Assembly: GCA_018434685.1 (NCBI GenBank)
Contig: JAHDOV010000015.1
Coordinates: 1 to 64,000 of the forward strand
Direction: 5' to 3'
From: Deltaproteobacteria bacterium
Lineage (GTDB): Bacteria > Desulfobacterota > Desulfomonilia > UBA1062
DNA: 64,000 bases
Both the position numbers and the translations under genes were made by a program. Positions 15,109 through 22,922 of the stretch are shown piece by piece. Numbering within the stretch: the first letter of the stretch is position 1; the number at the start of each line of letters is the position of its first letter. The notes below the pieces were generated by a model. It saw only the letters and a program-made list of their open reading frames with translations, made no database searches and was not told the DNA's origin.

Positions 15109-16170
15109 CAAGTTCTTCTTCATTTCTTCCCATGCCTTTAGCACTTGTATTTGAGCTTTTATCGCCTCTATCTTGCTTGAATCGCTATCAACACCTGAGA
15201 TTGCTGAAATACTGGCAATAGTTTCGAAATTAGTAGGATTTCGATCCTCAAGATCCTTATAAGTTGAATGAATTAGATCTATATTATGTTTAGTGCTGAT
15301 AGTTCTTAAGTCACCAACAGTTCTTATTGAATGGCTGAAAAGGATTTTAAGCAGACCATCAATTTCTTTTTGTGCACAACCTATTCCACCTTCACTAAGT
15401 ACTGCGGGTAGGTTTTCAGCATTCAGAGGGTTATCTTCCTTATATATACTTTCTTCCTGATATCGTGAGAGTTCTTCATATAGTAGATTAAAATGTTCGT
15501 CGATTGATGTGAGTTCTGAGCTGATAATTTTAAATTGCTTTTTTACAGCAAAGGATGTTTTTTTACCCGGTTTGTAACCCAAAACATGTTCTATTTCTCC
15601 CCAAACATCCTCAGTAATCGTTCTGACTTGTATTTCAAACCATGGACGATCAATCTTGGGGACTACTGATTCTCTCAGTCTGACTATGTAATGGATTGAT
15701 GCATAACCACTATCTTTCTGTTTTCGCAGAACATGGTTCAGTCCAAATGTTTCAAGTATTTCCTGACTAAGATATGCTATCGGAGGGCTTGCTGATGATA
15801 TTTCAATGTCATCGCTGTTCCGTAACTCTTTATCTATCATTGGTAGGTTAGCTAAGAAGTATACTAATATTCTACCTGCAACAGCGTCGTGCATTTTCTT
15901 TACACTATTGATGCACAGCCCTTCTGTAAACTCATGAGTATTCCGAAGGATCTTATCTACCACACTCTCGGGCCGCTTTATTCTAGAAATTGCTCTTTGT
16001 ACTGGCGAAGGCGATGGCAATCGAGAAAGACGAGGCACTAAAGACCAATAATTATGATCTCGCCATTTTTCGAAAACTTTCCTCAATTCATAATTCGTTG
16101 GCTTTAATACATCCAGAATATATTGCTCATAATTTATTAAAAATGATTTTTGCTTTTCAACATCTGTCAT
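15103..16170 (-). CDS. Stand-alone RelA/SpoT-type (p)ppGpp synthetase in an integron cassette
   Basis: A 355-residue protein with one RelA/SpoT nucleotidyltransferase domain (about 40-240) and no HD hydrolase, TGS or ACT domain. Conserved synthetase motifs are present: RIKRPESVVDK (63-73), HDAVAGR with the metal-binding Asp (94-100), GYASIH (155-160) and EIQVRT (179-184) followed by EIEH. It is expected to transfer pyrophosphate from ATP to GDP/GTP, or possibly to tRNA as some toxic small alarmone synthetases do. The C-terminal ~115 residues are an unassigned helical domain. TTGGAG six bases before the ATG at 16170 decides the start; the frame extends in-frame to 16215. It is the first cassette after the integrase, and A+T-rich. 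No obvious antitoxin gene is adjacent. Confidence 0.85.
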   Translation of the reverse strand: MTDVEKQKSFLINYEQYILDVLKPTNYELRKVFEKWRDHNYWSLVPRLSRLPSPSPVQRAISRIKRPESVVDKILRNTHEFTEGLCINSVKKMHDAVAGRILVYFLANLPMIDKELRNSDDIEISSASPPIAYLSQEILETFGLNHVLRKQKDSGYASIHYIVRLRESVVPKIDRPWFEIQVRTITEDVWGEIEHVLGYKPGKKTSFAVKKQFKIISSELTSIDEHFNLLYEELSRYQEESIYKEDNPLNAENLPAVLSEGGIGCAQKEIDGLLKILFSHSIRTVGDLRTISTKHNIDLIHSTYKDLEDRNPTNFETIASISAISGVDSDSSKIEAIKAQIQVLKAWEEMKKNLT

Positions 16171-16184
16171 GATTTTCTCCAATG

Positions 16185-16191
16185 ACCCAAC
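16185..16191 (-). other. attI/cassette junction core site (GTTGGGT)
   Basis: The minus strand reads GATT-GTTGGGT-CATTGGAG just upstream of the synthetase start, matching the GTTRRRY core where cassettes join attI. It pairs with the ACCTAAC core at the other end of the cassette with one mismatch, as expected for the two ends of one cassette. The cassette would therefore run from about 16190 to about 15055. Confidence 0.6.
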
Positions 16192-16291
16192 AATCACCAT
16201 TCCTAAATCCTGCATGCGAACAGGCTATCAGGCAGGCAATTGCAACTATATAATCAAATTACAATACACTCTCTCCTTTTTACGGTTTTGC

Positions 16292-16320
16292 AATTTACAT
16301 CATTATCACGCATCACGCAA
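16292..16320 (-). promoter_or_regulatory. Candidate cassette promoter (Pc)
   Basis: On the minus strand TTGCGT (16315-16320), a 17-bp spacer and TAAATT (16292-16297) form a plausible sigma-70 promoter about 115 bp before the synthetase gene. AAAAGGAGAGAG follows shortly after but leads only to very short frames. Confidence 0.35.
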
Positions 16321-16476
16321 TGGTTATTTCATAGAATTCCCCTGTGATGAAAGAGAGTTAGACCATTTTTAACCTGTTTGATACGATCCAGATGCCCCTG
16401 CCGAAAGCACAGAACCACCCGGTTTAACGTATTTAGGCAGAAGATCTTCCACCTAGTGAAATATATCTTGCCTTTT

Positions 16477-16505
16477 GTGGAAATATAATTAAAGTATTAT
16501 AATTA
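16477..16505 (+). promoter_or_regulatory. Candidate integrase promoter
   Basis: TTGTGG (16477-16482), a 17-bp spacer and a perfect TATAAT (16500-16505) lie 28 bp before the integrase ATG. Confidence 0.5.
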
Positions 16506-16533
16506 AATTGCATTGTAATTTTTAAATGTTCGT

Positions 16534-17535
16534 ATGAAGGCGTCCAAACCATTACCAGAAAAAGGTGTATCCGTGCAAGAGACTTTGCTGGAGAAGCTCA
16601 GCCATGTCCTGCGGCTCAGGCACTATTCCGCCCGCACCGAGCAGGCCTATTGCTCGTGGGTGAGGCGCTATGTCCTGTTCCACAACCGGAAGGACCCGCG
16701 CGAGATGGGCAAGGTTGAGATCGAGGCATTCCTCGCCTACCTGGAGAACACCCGTAAGGTTTCGCTTGTAACGAAAAACCAGGCGCTCCAGGCGCTCCTG
16801 TTCCTGTACCGCGAGGTGCTCCACATGCCGGTCGTGGTGGCCCTCCATGCAGAGCGCGAGCAGAAACCTGTGCGCCCTGCCCTGGTGATACTGACCCGCG
16901 ACGAGGCCAGGAGGGTCATCTCGTGCCTGAGCGCCACGTATCGGCTCATGGCTAAGCTGCTCTACGGCAGTGGGTTGCGGCTTACGGAGTGCACCACGCT
17001 CAGGGTCAAGGATATCGATTTTGACCGTGAGCGCATCGTGGTGCGTGGAGGCACGGAGCTCAGGGATCGGGTCACCATCCTGCCTGCAGCCGTGAAGCAG
17101 CCCCTGGCAGAACACCTTGAGCGGATGAAGATACAGCACGAGCAGGACCTTGCCCAGGGCTACGGGGCCGTGCCCATACCGGGCGATCTCCCGGAGAAAT
17201 CCCCCCGGCAGAGCGCGGCATGGGGCTGGCAGTATGTGTTTCAGGCGGCTTCGCTGTCCACCGACCCGGAGACTGGGGCTGTCATGCGCCACCACATCCA
17301 CAAGAACAGCCTGCAGAAGGCCGTGAAACAGGCAGTCAAGCTCTCTGGCATCGACAAGCCTGCCGGGTGCCAGACCTTCAGGCACAGCTTTGCCGCCCAC
17401 CTCATCGAGGCAGGCAACGACATCAGGATCGTGCAGGACCTGCTCGGCCACAGGAACGTGAACTCCACCATGGTCTACCGGCAGCCGGCACAGCGCACCA
17501 ATCAGCAGGTGATAAGTCCGATGGATGAAAGATAG
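16534..17535 (+). CDS. intI: Integron integrase IntI with altered catalytic residues
   Basis: A 333-residue tyrosine recombinase. The N-terminal SAM-like domain has LRLRHYSARTEQAYCSWVRR (about 26-45). The integron-specific insert is at about 218-263: LPEKSPRQSAAWGWQYVF, then STDPETGAVMRHHIHKNSLQ, which separates IntI from Xer proteins. Catalytic R149 (GSGLRL), R283 (TFRHSF), H306 (LLGH) and nucleophile Y315 (TMVY) are present. However, the beta-hairpin Lys normally in GKGxKDR is T174 (GGTELRDR), and the His of HxLR is Q280 (CQTFR). The frame is full length without stops and G+C-rich, unlike the cassettes it faces. It would recombine attI and attC sites if active. The start lacks a clear ribosome-binding site; a GTG at codon 14 is an alternative. 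Confidence 0.9.
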   Translation: MKASKPLPEKGVSVQETLLEKLSHVLRLRHYSARTEQAYCSWVRRYVLFHNRKDPREMGKVEIEAFLAYLENTRKVSLVTKNQALQALLFLYREVLHMPVVVALHAEREQKPVRPALVILTRDEARRVISCLSATYRLMAKLLYGSGLRLTECTTLRVKDIDFDRERIVVRGGTELRDRVTILPAAVKQPLAEHLERMKIQHEQDLAQGYGAVPIPGDLPEKSPRQSAAWGWQYVFQAASLSTDPETGAVMRHHIHKNSLQKAVKQAVKLSGIDKPAGCQTFRHSFAAHLIEAGNDIRIVQDLLGHRNVNSTMVYRQPAQRTNQQVISPMDER

Positions 17536-17775
17536 GCACTAGGCGCTGGGCGCCAGGCACTGGGAAAAGATGGGTTCGGATCGTATGGACACGGATCATA
17601 GCTTAGACTCTCAACCCTCAGCCCCTTTTTCCTAAAACTTAAAACCTAAAACGTAAAACCCGACTTTCTGACCTCAAACATAAGCCCCTCTTCCTAAAAC
17701 TCAAAACCTAAAACGTAAAACCCGACACACCCGCCCTCTCCTCCCCCCTGCGGGTGCTTAATCCCCGATGAAGCC
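17536..17775. other. Intergenic with short direct repeats
   Basis: Contains GGCACTAGGCGCTGGGCGCC near 17536-17560, a motif that recurs at about 23806-23830. CCTAAAACNTAAAACCTAAA followed by ACGTAAAACCCGA is present twice (about 17630-17663 and 17692-17726). No gene was recognised. A promoter for the ABC operon follows. Confidence 0.6.
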
Positions 17776-17804
17776 TTGACAAAACTGCAAAATCTTCTTA
17801 TCTA
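17776..17804 (+). promoter_or_regulatory. Promoter of the Gld-like ABC operon
   Basis: A perfect TTGACA (17776-17781), a 17-bp spacer and TATCTA (17799-17804). It lies about 88 bp before the first gene of the four-gene operon. Confidence 0.6.
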
Positions 17805-17891
17805 GTGTGCTGTTACAAATCACTGAATATATGAGAAAATCTTATAACATCATGAGACAACAATCATGGCTTTGGATAGGGAGGAACTACG

Positions 17892-18830
17892 ATGATCCAC
17901 ATGGAAAAGCTCACGAAGTACTACGGCGACCTGTGCGCGGTTGACCGGATCGACCTCGATATCCACAAGGGGGAGATCACCGGTCTGCTCGGCCCGAACG
18001 GCGCGGGAAAGACCACCACGATGCGGATGCTCACCGGCTACCTGCTGCCCACTTCCGGGAACATTCAGGTCAAGGACTACTCCACCGAAGAGGACATGCT
18101 CAAGATCAAGCGGCTCATCGGATACCTGCCGGAATCCGCACCGCTGTATCACAGCATGCTCGTATACGACTATCTCGATTATGTGGCCAGGATCCGCAGC
18201 CTGGACAGGCACGCCAGGATGAAGCGCATCCATGAGCTTGCCGACCTGTGCGGCCTGAACGGCATCATGCACAAGGGCATCGGCGAGCTGTCCAAGGGCC
18301 TGAAACAGCGGGTCGGTCTGGCGCACGCCATGATGGACGACCCGGAGATCCTCGTGCTCGACGAGCCCACATCCGGGCTCGACCCGAACCAGATCGTGGA
18401 CATCCGGGATATCATCCGCCGGATCGGCAAGGAAAAGACCATCATCCTGTCCACCCACATCCTGAGCGAGGCCGAGGCCACCTGCGACAGGATCGTGATC
18501 ATCGACAAGGGAAAGATCGTGGCAGACGGCAGCACCGAGACCCTGAAAAAGGCCTCCGGACAGGAAAAGACCATCAGGATCTCGCTTGTCGATGCAGACC
18601 TCCCCTCGGTCCAGGCCAGGCTCGGCGCGATCGAGGGTGTGGGGGCCATCGAACAGACCGATGCCCTGCAGCCGGGCGAACTCCGGCTGAAGATCGCCGT
18701 GACCGGGGATGACGACCTCAGGCAGGCCATCTATCGCAGCATCAGGGAAACCGACTGGGTCCTGGTGGAATTCTCGCAGGAAGGCAAATCGCTCGAAAAG
18801 ATCTTCCGCGAACTTACGAAGGAGGCATGA
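17892..18830 (+). CDS. ABC transporter ATP-binding protein (GldA-like)
   Basis: A 312-residue ATPase that would power the membrane permease encoded next. Walker A GPNGAGKT is at 34-41, signature LSKGLKQRVGLAHA at about 134-147, Walker B ILVLDEPTSGLDP at about 153-165, and the switch His in STHIL near 190. A C-terminal ~80-residue extension follows, as in GldA/CcmA-type exporter ATPases. GGGAGGAA precedes the ATG. It is the first gene of an operon with permease, GldG-like and DUF4340 genes. The stop codon is followed at once by the next start. Confidence 0.92.
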   Translation: MIHMEKLTKYYGDLCAVDRIDLDIHKGEITGLLGPNGAGKTTTMRMLTGYLLPTSGNIQVKDYSTEEDMLKIKRLIGYLPESAPLYHSMLVYDYLDYVARIRSLDRHARMKRIHELADLCGLNGIMHKGIGELSKGLKQRVGLAHAMMDDPEILVLDEPTSGLDPNQIVDIRDIIRRIGKEKTIILSTHILSEAEATCDRIVIIDKGKIVADGSTETLKKASGQEKTIRISLVDADLPSVQARLGAIEGVGAIEQTDALQPGELRLKIAVTGDDDLRQAIYRSIRETDWVLVEFSQEGKSLEKIFRELTKEA

Positions 18831-18831
18831 C

Positions 18832-19536
18832 ATGTCCCAGGCACTCAAGATCTTCAAAAAAGAACTCAAGGATTACTTCGTGTCGCCCATCGCCTATATC
18901 GTGATCTGCATCTTCCTGCTTATCACCGGCTGGTTCTTCTTCACGACCTTTTTCCTCTATGACCAGGCGAACCTGCGGAGCTTCTTCAACCTGCTGCCCA
19001 TCACGTTTTCCTTCGTGATCCCGGCAGTGACCATGCGGCTCTTCTCCGAAGAGCTCCATGCCGGGAGTTACGAGATGCTGCTCACCCTGCCCGTGCGGCT
19101 CTCCGACGTGATCGTCGGCAAGTTCCTCGCCGGGGTGACGTTCGTGGCCATCATGCTCATCCCCACCCTGTCGTACGCCGTGTGGACCTCGGTTATCGGC
19201 GACCTCGACTGGGGCCCGGTCATCGGGGGCTACCTGGGGGCGATCCTGTTGGGCGCGACCTTCAGCGCCATCGGGGTGTTCGCCTCGTCCATGACGAGAA
19301 ACCAGATCATCGCCTTCATCGTGGCCATGGTTATCTGTTTTGCCCTCACACTCATCGACAAGATGCTCTTCTTCTTCCCCACAGGCCTGCTCGAGGTGAT
19401 CAACTATCTCGGTGCCGGGTTCCACTTCGAGAACATCTCCAAGGGCATCATCGACACGAGAGATATCGTGTATTTCTTCAGTGTGATCTTCCTCGCACTG
19501 TACGGCTCTCACCTGGTTCTCCAGGAAAAGAGATAA
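18832..19536 (+). CDS. ABC-2 type permease (GldF-like)
   Basis: A 234-residue integral membrane protein with about six hydrophobic helices. The N-terminus, ALKIFKKELKDYFVSPIAYIV, and the following FFLYDQANLRSFF are typical of GldF/NosY-like permeases. It forms the channel of the exporter with the preceding ATPase. GAAGGAGG lies within the end of the upstream gene, 6-8 bp before this ATG; an upstream in-frame start at 18709 would overlap the ATPase gene and is not used. Translation is likely coupled. Confidence 0.9.
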   Translation: MSQALKIFKKELKDYFVSPIAYIVICIFLLITGWFFFTTFFLYDQANLRSFFNLLPITFSFVIPAVTMRLFSEELHAGSYEMLLTLPVRLSDVIVGKFLAGVTFVAIMLIPTLSYAVWTSVIGDLDWGPVIGGYLGAILLGATFSAIGVFASSMTRNQIIAFIVAMVICFALTLIDKMLFFFPTGLLEVINYLGAGFHFENISKGIIDTRDIVYFFSVIFLALYGSHLVLQEKR

Positions 19537-19546
19537 GGAGGCTGCC

Positions 19547-21730
19547 ATGAGAATGAAGACCACATCGCGATACGCAAAATTTGCCCTGTACCTCCTGGTG
19601 ATCGTGCTCATCAACGTGGTGGGCATGACGCTGTTTACCCGGTTCGACCTCACGGGAAACAAGGTCTATTCCCTCTCCGGGGTGAGCAAAACTGTCGTCT
19701 CCACGCTGTCGGAGCCGCTCACCATCAACGTATTCTTCACCAGGAACCTCCCGGCCCCGTACAATTCGGTGGAGCGCTACCTCAGAGACCTGCTCGGGGA
19801 ATATTCCCTGCACGCCAACAAATACTTCAACTTCCGCTTCTACGATGTGAGCCCCGAGGGTGAAACCGGCACGGAAGAGGGCGAAAAGAACCGCAAGCTG
19901 GCCGGCGACTACGGGATATACCCGGTGCAGATCCAGGCCTTCGAGCAGGATGAGGTGAAGTTCAAGAAGGCCTACATGGGGCTTGTCATCATCCACGGCG
20001 ACATGGTGGAGCGGATCAACACCATCACCACCACCGACGGGCTCGAATACAAGCTCACCATGGCAATGCAGAAGCTCAACAACAAGATCAGCGCCCTGCT
20101 CAACCTCGAAGAGCCGGTACAGGTGAGGCTCTACCTCTCGTCATCCTTAAAGCAGGTCGCGCCGTACATGCAGATAGACGAACTGCCCACGCTGCCGGAG
20201 CGGGTCAAGGCCATCGTGGACGGCCTGAACAAGACCATGTATGGCAAGCTCGCCTATTCCTTTGTAGACCCTGCTGCCTCCCCTGAATCGGACACGCTCG
20301 TGCAGAAGTACAACCTCATGAAGCTCCAGTGGCCTGACCTGCAGAACAGCGAGGTCAGAGCCGGCAGCGGCATCATCGGGCTCGTGGTGGAGTACAAGGA
20401 CAGCTCCACCATGCTGCCGGTTCTCAATGTCTTCAGGGTCCCCCTGTTCGGAACGCAGTACAAGCTCGCAGCCGACGAGGAGCTCGAAGGCATGATCTCC
20501 GAGAGCCTTGAGTCGCTCATCGGCATCAACGAGGATATCGGCTACCTCGCAGACCACGGAACGCCCCAGAGGTTCGCCATGCCCGGCGCCCAGCAGCAGG
20601 ATGCGGTCTCGAACTTTTCACAGCTCGTGTCCCAGAGCTACCGGATCAAGGATGTGGAGCTCAACGATGGCGGGGTTCCCGAGGGCCTGGGCTGCCTGAT
20701 CATCGCCGGGGCCACTGAAGAGTTCAGCGACTATCAGCTCTTCCAGATCGACCAGGCACTCATGCGCGGCACCAATCTCGCCATCTTCGCCGATGCGTTC
20801 CAGGAGTTCCAGATGCCCAACCAGCAGCAGAACCCGTTCCAGCAGCAGCCGCCCCAGTATCTGCCCGTGAACACCGGGCTGGAAAAACTGCTGGAGAACT
20901 ACGGCGTGCGCATCAAGAAGTCATACGTGCTGGACGAGAGCTCGTACAAGCAGCGCCTTCCCCGCCAGTACGGCGGCGGCGAGCAGACCATCTACTATGC
21001 CCCGATCATCGAGAGCGGGTTCATCAACAACGACATCGACTACATGGAGAACATCAAGGGCCTCATCACGCTCATGGTATCCCCCCTGGAGATCGACGAG
21101 AAGCGGATCAAGGAGAACAAGCTCCGTGCAGACAGGCTCTTCTCGTCTTCCGACAGATCGTGGGAGATGAGAGACCAGATAAACCTCAACCCCATGTTCA
21201 TGAAGCCCCCGACCGCCGAGGAGGAAATGCAGAGCATGCCCCTTGCCTATGTCTTCGAGGGGAGCTTCCCGAGCTATTTCACCGGCAAACCTGTCCCTGT
21301 CAAGCCTGCAGAGGCCGAGGAAACCCCGGAACAGGACACGCAGCCTGAGGCAGCCGCCGGCACGGACCTGTCTTCCATCACGGGAACCGGCGAGATCCTC
21401 ACCTCGTCTCAGCCCGCGAAGATATTCCTTATAGGCTCGTCGCAAATCCTCAAGAACAACCTGCTCGATGCAGAGGGCCAGAGTGCCAATGCCATGTTCA
21501 TCATGAACATCCTCGATGTGCTCAACAACAGGCAGGACATTGCCCAGATGCGCAGCAAGGTGCTCACCTTCAACCCGCTGGACAAGACCGATGCCAGCGT
21601 GAAGGCGTTCATCAAGGCCTTCAATATCGTCGGCCTGCCGATTCTCGTGATCATCTCCGGCCTGATCGTCTGGATGAGGAGACACCTGAGGAAAAAACAC
21701 TTAGAGCTGATGTTTCAGCAGCAGAGGTAA
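19547..21730 (+). CDS. GldG-like ABC transporter auxiliary protein
   Basis: A 727-residue protein anchored by an N-terminal helix (about 8-30, FALYLLVIVLINVVGMTLF) and a C-terminal helix (about 693-712) with a basic cytoplasmic tail. Between them lies a large periplasmic domain of the GldG/ABC_transp_aux type, starting FDLTGNKVYSLSGVSKTVVS. A Gln/Pro-rich stretch (NQQQNPFQQQPPQYLP) is near residue 425 and a Glu/Pro-rich one near 590. In gliding Bacteroidetes GldG works with GldA and GldF; in other phyla the role is unknown. AAGGAGG precedes the ATG, and the gene lies 10 bp after the permease gene. Confidence 0.85.
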   Translation: MRMKTTSRYAKFALYLLVIVLINVVGMTLFTRFDLTGNKVYSLSGVSKTVVSTLSEPLTINVFFTRNLPAPYNSVERYLRDLLGEYSLHANKYFNFRFYDVSPEGETGTEEGEKNRKLAGDYGIYPVQIQAFEQDEVKFKKAYMGLVIIHGDMVERINTITTTDGLEYKLTMAMQKLNNKISALLNLEEPVQVRLYLSSSLKQVAPYMQIDELPTLPERVKAIVDGLNKTMYGKLAYSFVDPAASPESDTLVQKYNLMKLQWPDLQNSEVRAGSGIIGLVVEYKDSSTMLPVLNVFRVPLFGTQYKLAADEELEGMISESLESLIGINEDIGYLADHGTPQRFAMPGAQQQDAVSNFSQLVSQSYRIKDVELNDGGVPEGLGCLIIAGATEEFSDYQLFQIDQALMRGTNLAIFADAFQEFQMPNQQQNPFQQQPPQYLPVNTGLEKLLENYGVRIKKSYVLDESSYKQRLPRQYGGGEQTIYYAPIIESGFINNDIDYMENIKGLITLMVSPLEIDEKRIKENKLRADRLFSSSDRSWEMRDQINLNPMFMKPPTAEEEMQSMPLAYVFEGSFPSYFTGKPVPVKPAEAEETPEQDTQPEAAAGTDLSSITGTGEILTSSQPAKIFLIGSSQILKNNLLDAEGQSANAMFIMNILDVLNNRQDIAQMRSKVLTFNPLDKTDASVKAFIKAFNIVGLPILVIISGLIVWMRRHLRKKHLELMFQQQR

Positions 21731-21733
21731 GCC

Positions 21734-22681
21734 ATGAAATTGAAGAAAGAATATATAATCCTTATTGTTATCATCATAGCGCTCTCGGGATATCTCTATC
21801 TCAGGCAGACGGACAGTGTTCACTACCAGGTCCCTGAGCTTGGCGGCATCGACACCAAGGAGGTCACCAGGATCGAGATCGCCTCGACAGGAACCGTCCT
21901 TACGCTGACCAAGAAGGACGAGTCGTGGTTCATCGCGCCAGAAGAATGGCCCGCAGATACTGCCAAGGTGGAGAACATGCTCACCGTGTTCAAAGACCTC
22001 ACCATAACCGACCTGGTTTCCGAGTCGAAGAACTACCTCCGCTACGAGCTGGACGACGAGAATAAGATCTCTGTCAAGGCCTATGCCGGCGAGACCGTTA
22101 TCCGGGAGTTTGCCGCAGGGAAGACCGCACCGACGAACCGGCACACCTTTGTCATGCTCCCCGGCGACGACAAGGTCTACCAGGCAAACGGTGATTTCAG
22201 GAAGAAGTTCGAGACCACTGCCGCAGACCTGAGAGACAGGCGTGTGCTGGCGTTCACCAAGGATGAGATCCGCACCGTCAGGATCGCTTCTGCCGGGAAG
22301 GACATCACCCTCACCCGTGAGGAGGTCGCCGGCGAAGCGGCCCCCGGACAGGCAGAGGGTGCGCCAAAGACGATACAGTGGAAGGATGCAGGCGGAACCA
22401 TCGTGGAGAACGCACGGGTCGACAAGCTCCTGGGAAGCCTGAACTCGCTTGACTGCGAGGACTATCTCCAGGATCGGACAATCCCCGAGCTGGGATCTGC
22501 CGAGACGCAGATCGTGCTCACCGCAGAAAAGGACTACAGCCTGTCTCTGTACAAGAAAGAGGCCGACAGGAGACCAGCGTCGTCATCCGGGAGCAGCTAT
22601 GTGTTCAGCCTGCCGGAAAGCCGGCTCGAAGGCATCGAACAGGCCCTGGCCGGGCTCACGGACACACCGGTCGCGAAGTGA
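21734..22681 (+). CDS. DUF4340 domain protein, last gene of the ABC operon
   Basis: A 315-residue protein with an N-terminal membrane helix (about 6-22) and a periplasmic part of DUF4340 type. There are two related beta-rich modules, each with the pattern I..I.I...G..ITLT+.+..W.I (EVTRIEIASTGTVLTLTKKD near 42; RTVRIASAGKDITLTREEV near 184). The gene starts 3 bp after the GldG-like gene, and DUF4340 proteins are commonly encoded next to GldG-like genes. It probably contacts the exporter in the periplasm; its function is unknown. Confidence 0.85.
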   Translation: MKLKKEYIILIVIIIALSGYLYLRQTDSVHYQVPELGGIDTKEVTRIEIASTGTVLTLTKKDESWFIAPEEWPADTAKVENMLTVFKDLTITDLVSESKNYLRYELDDENKISVKAYAGETVIREFAAGKTAPTNRHTFVMLPGDDKVYQANGDFRKKFETTAADLRDRRVLAFTKDEIRTVRIASAGKDITLTREEVAGEAAPGQAEGAPKTIQWKDAGGTIVENARVDKLLGSLNSLDCEDYLQDRTIPELGSAETQIVLTAEKDYSLSLYKKEADRRPASSSGSSYVFSLPESRLEGIEQALAGLTDTPVAK

Positions 22682-22707
22682 CAGTTTAACCTTGCCTGGT
22701 TTCCTGC

Positions 22708-22748
22708 AGCCGGCAGGCGCCATTGCCTGAATGGATGCCCTGCCGGCT
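22708..22748 (+). terminator. Possible hairpin after the ABC operon
   Basis: AGCCGGCAGG (22708-22717) and CCTGCCGGCT (22739-22748) form a perfect 10-bp stem 26 bp after the DUF4340 stop. The loop is long (21 nt) and no T-run follows, so intrinsic termination is uncertain. Confidence 0.35.
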
Positions 22749-22848
22749 CCAGTCTTCATGATCCGCCCGGCGCATAGGTGTGCCGCAGACTGATCAGCAT
22801 CAAATCAAGAACACCCACCCTGGGATTCCTGCCCTGTGACTGTTCCCA

Positions 22849-22876
22849 TTGAACCTGCTACACTATCGCTTATCTT
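22849..22876 (+). promoter_or_regulatory. Candidate promoter of the alpha/beta hydrolase gene
   Basis: TTGAAC (22849-22854), a 16-bp spacer and TATCTT (22871-22876), 46 bp before the hydrolase ATG. Confidence 0.4.
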
Positions 22877-22922
22877 ACTTATTGTGATGTTGTTTTATGA
22901 CAATGACAAAAGGAGCATGTAA

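Larger units (their letters stand above)
16192..16533. other. attI: Divergent region between integrase and cassette: predicted attI
   Basis: A 342-bp A+T-rich stretch between the divergent integrase and cassette genes, the normal place of attI and of the cassette promoter. The core junction is at 16185-16191. The accessory integrase-binding sites cannot be recognised by eye. No LexA box (CTGT-N8-ACAG) was seen. No gene was recognised. Confidence 0.5.

Noticed and set aside
16552-17451. Minus-strand open frame (299 codons) inside the integrase gene
   Set aside because: Shadow of the G+C-rich integrase frame; the integrase motifs decide the strand.
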